Source: Nitrospirota bacterium
Lineage (GTDB): Bacteria > Nitrospirota > Thermodesulfovibrionia > Thermodesulfovibrionales > UBA6898
Length of the DNA: 55,533 nt
Reading direction: 5' to 3'
Assembly: GCA_021825365.1 (NCBI GenBank)
Contig: JAKAHR010000022.1
Span: forward strand, 1-55,533
Positions 52,634 through 55,533 of this stretch are shown here, in pieces. Position numbers and translations under genes: made by a program. The notes beneath the pieces were generated by a model that did not search any database, was not told the DNA's origin, and saw only the letters and a list, made by a program, of their open reading frames with translations. How positions within the stretch are numbered: the first letter of the stretch is position 1; every line of letters starts with the position of its first letter.

Positions 52634-52662
52634 ATTATACCAGAGTGACTGCACCGTGCCAC
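52634..52662 (-). promoter_or_regulatory. Promoter of the entericidin-like gene
   Basis: GTGGCA (52657-52662) and TATAAT (52634-52639) are 17 bp apart on the minus strand, leaving a 27-base leader with AAAGGAG. It is back to back with the promoter serving fumC. Confidence 0.55.
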
Positions 52663-52666
52663 CGTC

Positions 52667-52695
52667 ATTACAGAGGCGGTTTTTTTCTGTATAAT
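52667..52695 (+). promoter_or_regulatory. Promoter upstream of the 34-codon ORF and fumC
   Basis: ATTACA (52667-52672) and TATAAT (52690-52695) are 17 bp apart. Six bases separate the -10 from the ATG at 52702, so the transcript would begin at that codon. Confidence 0.55.
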
Positions 52696-52701
52696 GAAGC
52701 T

Positions 52702-52806
52702 ATGAGCCGTGACCATATCGTACCGTCGCCGGCCGAGGAAGTCGAGGTGCATAAAAAGACACCCCTGATGAAGCACATCTCGTGTATCTGGGGCATGTGT
52801 GGCTGA
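52702..52806 (+). CDS. Possible 34-residue leader ORF of fumC
   Basis: The ATG at 52702 follows a TATAAT after six bases, so it could be translated from a leaderless mRNA. The product begins MSRDHIVPSPAEEVEVHKKT and ends ISCIWGMCG. Its stop overlaps the fumC GTG region by eight bases, suggesting translational coupling. No homologue is recognised; it could also be untranslated leader. Confidence 0.4.
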   Translation: MSRDHIVPSPAEEVEVHKKTPLMKHISCIWGMCG

Positions 52807-54193
52807 ATATCGCAGGGAGCGTGACTCCATGGGAGAAGTCAGGGTGCCTGCGGATGCCTTGTATGGTGCCCAGACGCAACGGGCGGTTGAGAACTTCTCC
52901 GTCAGCGGCATCAGATTCCCCAGGGTCTTCATCAGGGCGCTGGGGATCGTCAAGGCCGCGGCGGCGGAGGTGAATACGCGGGCAGGGCTCATCCCCCCTG
53001 ATATCGGCTCAGCAGTGCGCGAGGCTGCCGAGGAGGTCTCTGAAGGCAGGTGGGACGATCATTTCCCGCTTGACGTCTTCCAGACGGGTTCCGGCACCTC
53101 GACCCATATGAACGCCAATGAGGTGATCGCCAACCGGGCCGGCCTGATCCTCGGCGATGCGCTGGGGAAAAGCAGGGTCCATCCCCTTGACCATGTCAAC
53201 AGGGGGCAGTCTTCAAACGATATCATCCCGACGGCGATCCACATCGCTGCATCCCTCCAAACGAGGGATCTCCTTATCCCCTCCCTTGCGGATCTCAGAG
53301 AGGTTCTCGCCAAGCGTTCCGTTGAGCTTGACTCCGTTGTCAAAACAGGCCGCACGCATCTCATGGATGCGCTGCCGATCACGTTCGGCCAGGAGATATC
53401 CGGTTGGGTATATCAGGTTGCGCAGGCCGTAGAAAGGATCGATGCCTCGCTTCCGAGGTTGTATAAACTGGCCGTCGGCGGGACAGCGGTCGGTACGGGA
53501 GTAAACACACCCGCCAACTTCGGCAGGATGGTTTGCGAGGAGGTATCAGTGCGTACCGGGATCCCGTTTACCGAGACGGACGGACATTTTGCAGCCCAGT
53601 CTGCAATGGATTCCGCGGCTGAACTGAGCGGACAGCTCAAGACCACGGCATCGTCCATCATCAAGATCGCCAACGACCTTCGGCTGATGAACAGCGGGCC
53701 GCACGGAGGCATAGGCGAGATCAGCCTGCCGGAGCTCCAGCCCGGATCGAGTATCATGCCGGGCAAGGTGAACCCTGTCGCCTGCGAGGCGGCGATCATG
53801 GCATGCGTCCAGGTGATTGCGGATGATCTTGCGATAATCGTCGGCAACAGCAGGGGAGAATTCCAGTTGAATGTTATGCTCCCCCTCATCTGCCACAACC
53901 TCCTTCAGTCTATCACCCTCCTCGGAAATGCCGCCCAGCTACTCGGGAAGAAGGCCCTGCAGGGTTTTGAGGTAAATGCGGAGCGCGTCAGCCGGGCCCT
54001 CGGCAAAAACCCCATGCTTATTACGGCCCTTACTCCCGTGGTGGGGTATGATAAGGCAGCCGAGATCGTGAAGAAGGCAAGTGCGGAGGCCCGGCCTATC
54101 AGGGATGTTGCAGCCGAGCTTACCAGCCTGTCTGCGGGGGAGTTGGATCGCCTCCTCGATCCTGTCAGGATGACCGGTCAAAAGTCCGGATGA
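52799..54193 (+). CDS. fumC: Class II fumarate hydratase
   Basis: The 464-residue enzyme hydrates fumarate to malate. The family start is EYRRERDSMGEVRVPADALY, followed by GAQTQRAVENF, then TSTHMNANEV, QSSNDIIPTAIHIA and the signature GSSIMPGKVNP. The GTG at 52799 fits the family's N-terminus. It is one step from malic enzyme, which lies about 500 bp away on the other strand. Confidence 0.95.
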   Translation: MAEYRRERDSMGEVRVPADALYGAQTQRAVENFSVSGIRFPRVFIRALGIVKAAAAEVNTRAGLIPPDIGSAVREAAEEVSEGRWDDHFPLDVFQTGSGTSTHMNANEVIANRAGLILGDALGKSRVHPLDHVNRGQSSNDIIPTAIHIAASLQTRDLLIPSLADLREVLAKRSVELDSVVKTGRTHLMDALPITFGQEISGWVYQVAQAVERIDASLPRLYKLAVGGTAVGTGVNTPANFGRMVCEEVSVRTGIPFTETDGHFAAQSAMDSAAELSGQLKTTASSIIKIANDLRLMNSGPHGGIGEISLPELQPGSSIMPGKVNPVACEAAIMACVQVIADDLAIIVGNSRGEFQLNVMLPLICHNLLQSITLLGNAAQLLGKKALQGFEVNAERVSRALGKNPMLITALTPVVGYDKAAEIVKKASAEARPIRDVAAELTSLSAGELDRLLDPVRMTGQKSG

Positions 54194-54207
54194 TGCAGCA
54201 CACCTCT

Positions 54208-54238
54208 TGACCGTCCGTCCGGCCATGAGTGTATAGTA
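54208..54238 (+). promoter_or_regulatory. Possible promoter of the methylguanine methyltransferase gene
   Basis: TTGACC (54208-54213) and TATAGT (54233-54238) are 19 bp apart, about 58 bases before the ATG at 54297. Confidence 0.35.
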
Positions 54239-54296
54239 GAGACGCTCACCATGGAGAAGAAGGGGAGATCATTCCGCACTGGTTAACGGATGTGAG

Positions 54297-54803
54297 ATGA
54301 AACAGAGTAAAACTGTTCAACCGCGATTCTTCGACAGTCTCGCTACCCCGCTGGGAAGCCTGTATCTGATCTTTTCCGGTCCTGCACTCACGGGCATCTC
54401 CTATGCTCGTCCTGCCGGGATAGAACTGAAGAAGACGGCTGAGTCAGGCCGGGTGAAGAAGGAACTGACAGAGTATTTCGCTAATGCCCGCAAGGAATTC
54501 ACCTGCGCGAGCGCATTCATTGAGGGCACGGGGTTCGAAAGGAAGGTCTGGGAAGTGATCAGGGAGATACCCTTCGGGGAAACAAGAACCTACAAATGGG
54601 TTGCTGAAAAGATCGGTGAGCCTCATGCATTCAGGGCTGTAGGAAATGCCCTCGGTAAAAATCCCCTCCCGATCATCTTTCCCTGCCACCGGGTAATTGA
54701 GTCAAACGGCTCGATCGGGGGCTATTCCTCCGGGATCCGGATCAAACAAAGGCTCCTGGATCTTGAATATTACACCAAGACCACCGGTCCTGAAGGGCGA
54801 TAG
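54297..54803 (+). CDS. ogt: Methylated-DNA-[protein]-cysteine S-methyltransferase
   Basis: The 168-residue suicide enzyme moves methyl groups from O6-methylguanine to its own cysteine. The helix-turn-helix part GETRTYKWVAEKIGEPHAFR with AVGNALGKNPLPI leads to the active site IIFPCHRVI. The N-terminal ribonuclease-like domain is short. The gene symbol is by family only; mgt would be equally fitting. Confidence 0.92.
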   Translation: MKQSKTVQPRFFDSLATPLGSLYLIFSGPALTGISYARPAGIELKKTAESGRVKKELTEYFANARKEFTCASAFIEGTGFERKVWEVIREIPFGETRTYKWVAEKIGEPHAFRAVGNALGKNPLPIIFPCHRVIESNGSIGGYSSGIRIKQRLLDLEYYTKTTGPEGR

Positions 54804-54821
54804 CCGCTGATCTTGCCAATC

Positions 54822-54850
54822 TTGCATCAGCCCCGGTCTTTTTCTAAGAT
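54822..54850 (+). promoter_or_regulatory. Start-proximal promoter of the PilZ gene
   Basis: TTGCAT (54822-54827) and TAAGAT (54845-54850) are 17 bp apart, and six bases (ACACGT) separate the -10 from the ATG at 54857. This again predicts a leaderless mRNA. Confidence 0.5.
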
Positions 54851-54856
54851 ACACGT

Positions 54857-55225
54857 ATGAAGGACAGAAGGAAGGAAAGGCGCTTTGACCTTCCCGAGAC
54901 CTGCCGTGAATACTTCGAGATGAGGGTGAAGGCTGATGAGGCTGCTTTCTTCGCCGCCCAGCTCCTCGATTTCAGCAGACACGGGGTGCGGTTCCGGTGC
55001 CCGGGGCACCTGCAGGTCGGTTCTTCCATCGAATGCACCCTCTCCATCCCCAAGGCCGTAAGCAGCAGGGAGATCACCCTGATACTGCTCGTCAGGCACA
55101 GCCAGCAGCTGGGAGATCAGTTTGTCACCGGCTGTGAGGTGGAGGCTGTCAGCAGTGAGGTCTGGTTCAGGGTCTTCGAGAAGGTCTATGACTTCATCAT
55201 CGAGCGCGCTGGAGATGTTTACTGA
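54857..55225 (+). CDS. PilZ domain protein
   Basis: The 122-residue product is a single PilZ-type domain. The RRKERR motif at residues 4-9 (RxxxR) and DFSRHGVRF near 43-51 (D/NxSxxG) are the two c-di-GMP-binding motifs. It probably binds cyclic di-GMP and acts on a partner. No c-di-GMP enzyme is nearby. Confidence 0.82.
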   Translation: MKDRRKERRFDLPETCREYFEMRVKADEAAFFAAQLLDFSRHGVRFRCPGHLQVGSSIECTLSIPKAVSSREITLILLVRHSQQLGDQFVTGCEVEAVSSEVWFRVFEKVYDFIIERAGDVY

Positions 55226-55270
55226 TCAGGCTTGTGCTCTATGTATGCTCGGCTTGTGGAAGCCTGAAAC

Positions 55271-55313
55271 AAAAAAGTGGAGACCCTGACCCGCTTTTCG
55301 TCAGAGTCCCCAC
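55271..55313 (-). terminator. Intrinsic terminator of the right-edge gene
   Basis: On the minus strand GTGGGGACTCTGAC pairs with GTCAGGGTCTCCAC (14 pairs, two of them G-U) around a nine-base loop, followed by six T. It lies about 33 bases past the stop at 55346. Confidence 0.88.
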
Positions 55314-55345
55314 AGGGGAGATAGCCCGTTGCTTCTATCTGCTCT

Positions 55346-55533
55346 TCAGCTCTTCGCCTTAACCTCTGCGGTCTCTTTCGCCGTGCCGGTGCTGCTGATC
55401 ATGTCAACAACCCACGCCAGGGCGGTACCAAACACCGACCCCAAAACGATGCTCACCGCTCCGATACAGAACTCTCCCAGTACGATCCCCACCACCGTGG
55501 CCATCCTCACCAGGGTCGTCGCCTCTACCGGTC
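55346..55533 (-). CDS. Small hydrophobic protein, incomplete at the window edge
   Basis: The minus frame is open from the window end to the TGA at 55346-55348. An internal ATG at about 55504 would give 52 residues: MATVVGIVLGEFCIGAVSIV with a second hydrophobic part FGTALAWVVDMI and a polar tail TGTAKETAEVKAKS. The frame continues beyond the window, so the true start is unknown. It looks like a small membrane protein. A strong terminator follows. Confidence 0.6.
   Translation of the reverse strand, partial: PVEATTLVRMATVVGIVLGEFCIGAVSIVLGSVFGTALAWVVDMISSTGTAKETAEVKAKS

Overview
The window is about 55.5 kb of GC-rich bacterial chromosome. It carries core genes (rpsB-tsf-pyrH-frr, rpmH-rnpA-yidD-yidC-mnmE, polA, recN, mutL-miaA-hfq, hemA-hemC, adk, fumC) plus anaerobe-type energy genes. 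The gene set suggests an anaerobic or microaerophilic Gram-negative-like bacterium, most likely Nitrospirota (Thermodesulfovibrionia-like) or a relative of Desulfobacterota. The grounds are two futalosine-pathway menaquinone genes (mqnB, mqnD), a four-subunit group 3b-type NiFe hydrogenase, ferredoxin-like iron-sulfur proteins, a CBS-containing family II pyrophosphatase, DUF6485 and a CcsA-type cytochrome c assembly gene. The assignment is inference from gene content; no 16S rRNA is present.

Layout. 1-3.7 kb is a debris-rich accessory region. It holds two hairpins next to a restriction-modification fragment, a headless phospholipase A2-like fragment not bounded by any start codon, three separate 5' fragments of a MazG-like dNTP pyrophosphohydrolase gene, a HigB/HigA-like toxin-antitoxin pair, an AAA ATPase with a DUF4143 domain and a pyrimidine-dimer glycosylase-like gene. 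3.8-8.3 kb holds two secreted proteins, a GH43 glycosidase, a CBS-pair protein and an AI-2E-type permease. 8.4-11.8 kb is a sensor kinase/response regulator/cysteine-cluster operon. 12-18.4 kb holds a CinA-like protein, an iron-sulfur protein, two small proteins and the hydrogenase operon (beta-gamma-delta-alpha order). 18.4-22.1 kb holds a hairpin-rich gap, a large M4 metalloprotease and tRNA-Leu(CAA).

22.2-27.9 kb is the minus-strand operon rpmH-rnpA-yidD-yidC-mnmE-DUF6485-pyrophosphatase behind a strong promoter. 28-30.3 kb holds a DUF202 membrane protein, mqnD and mqnB. 30.5-34 kb is the translation operon rpsB-tsf-pyrH-frr, which continues into a 45-codon gene and a DksA-like gene with a histone-H1-like tail and ends at a clear terminator. 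34-39.3 kb holds a secreted protein, hemC-hemA-ccsA with a small upstream gene, and a DUF4912 protein. 39.4-48.9 kb holds polA, a glycosyltransferase, adk, mutL-miaA, hfq, a Nudix gene, a SurA-N-like protein and a methyltransferase. 48.9-55.5 kb holds recN with a ferredoxin, malic enzyme, an entericidin-like lipoprotein, fumC, a methylguanine methyltransferase, a PilZ protein and an incomplete small membrane protein at the right edge.

How the genes work together. The hydrogenase can couple NAD(P)H and H2 turnover. Malic enzyme and fumarase supply C4 metabolism, futalosine enzymes supply menaquinone, and hemA/hemC/ccsA supply haem and cytochrome c. The most unusual parts are the broken MazG/phospholipase region at the left end, a defensin-like cysteine framework in a secreted protein, start-codon-proximal promoters suggesting leaderless mRNAs, a hydrogenase large subunit ending exactly at its metal-binding motif, and an unexplained hairpin-dense gap at 18.5-18.9 kb.
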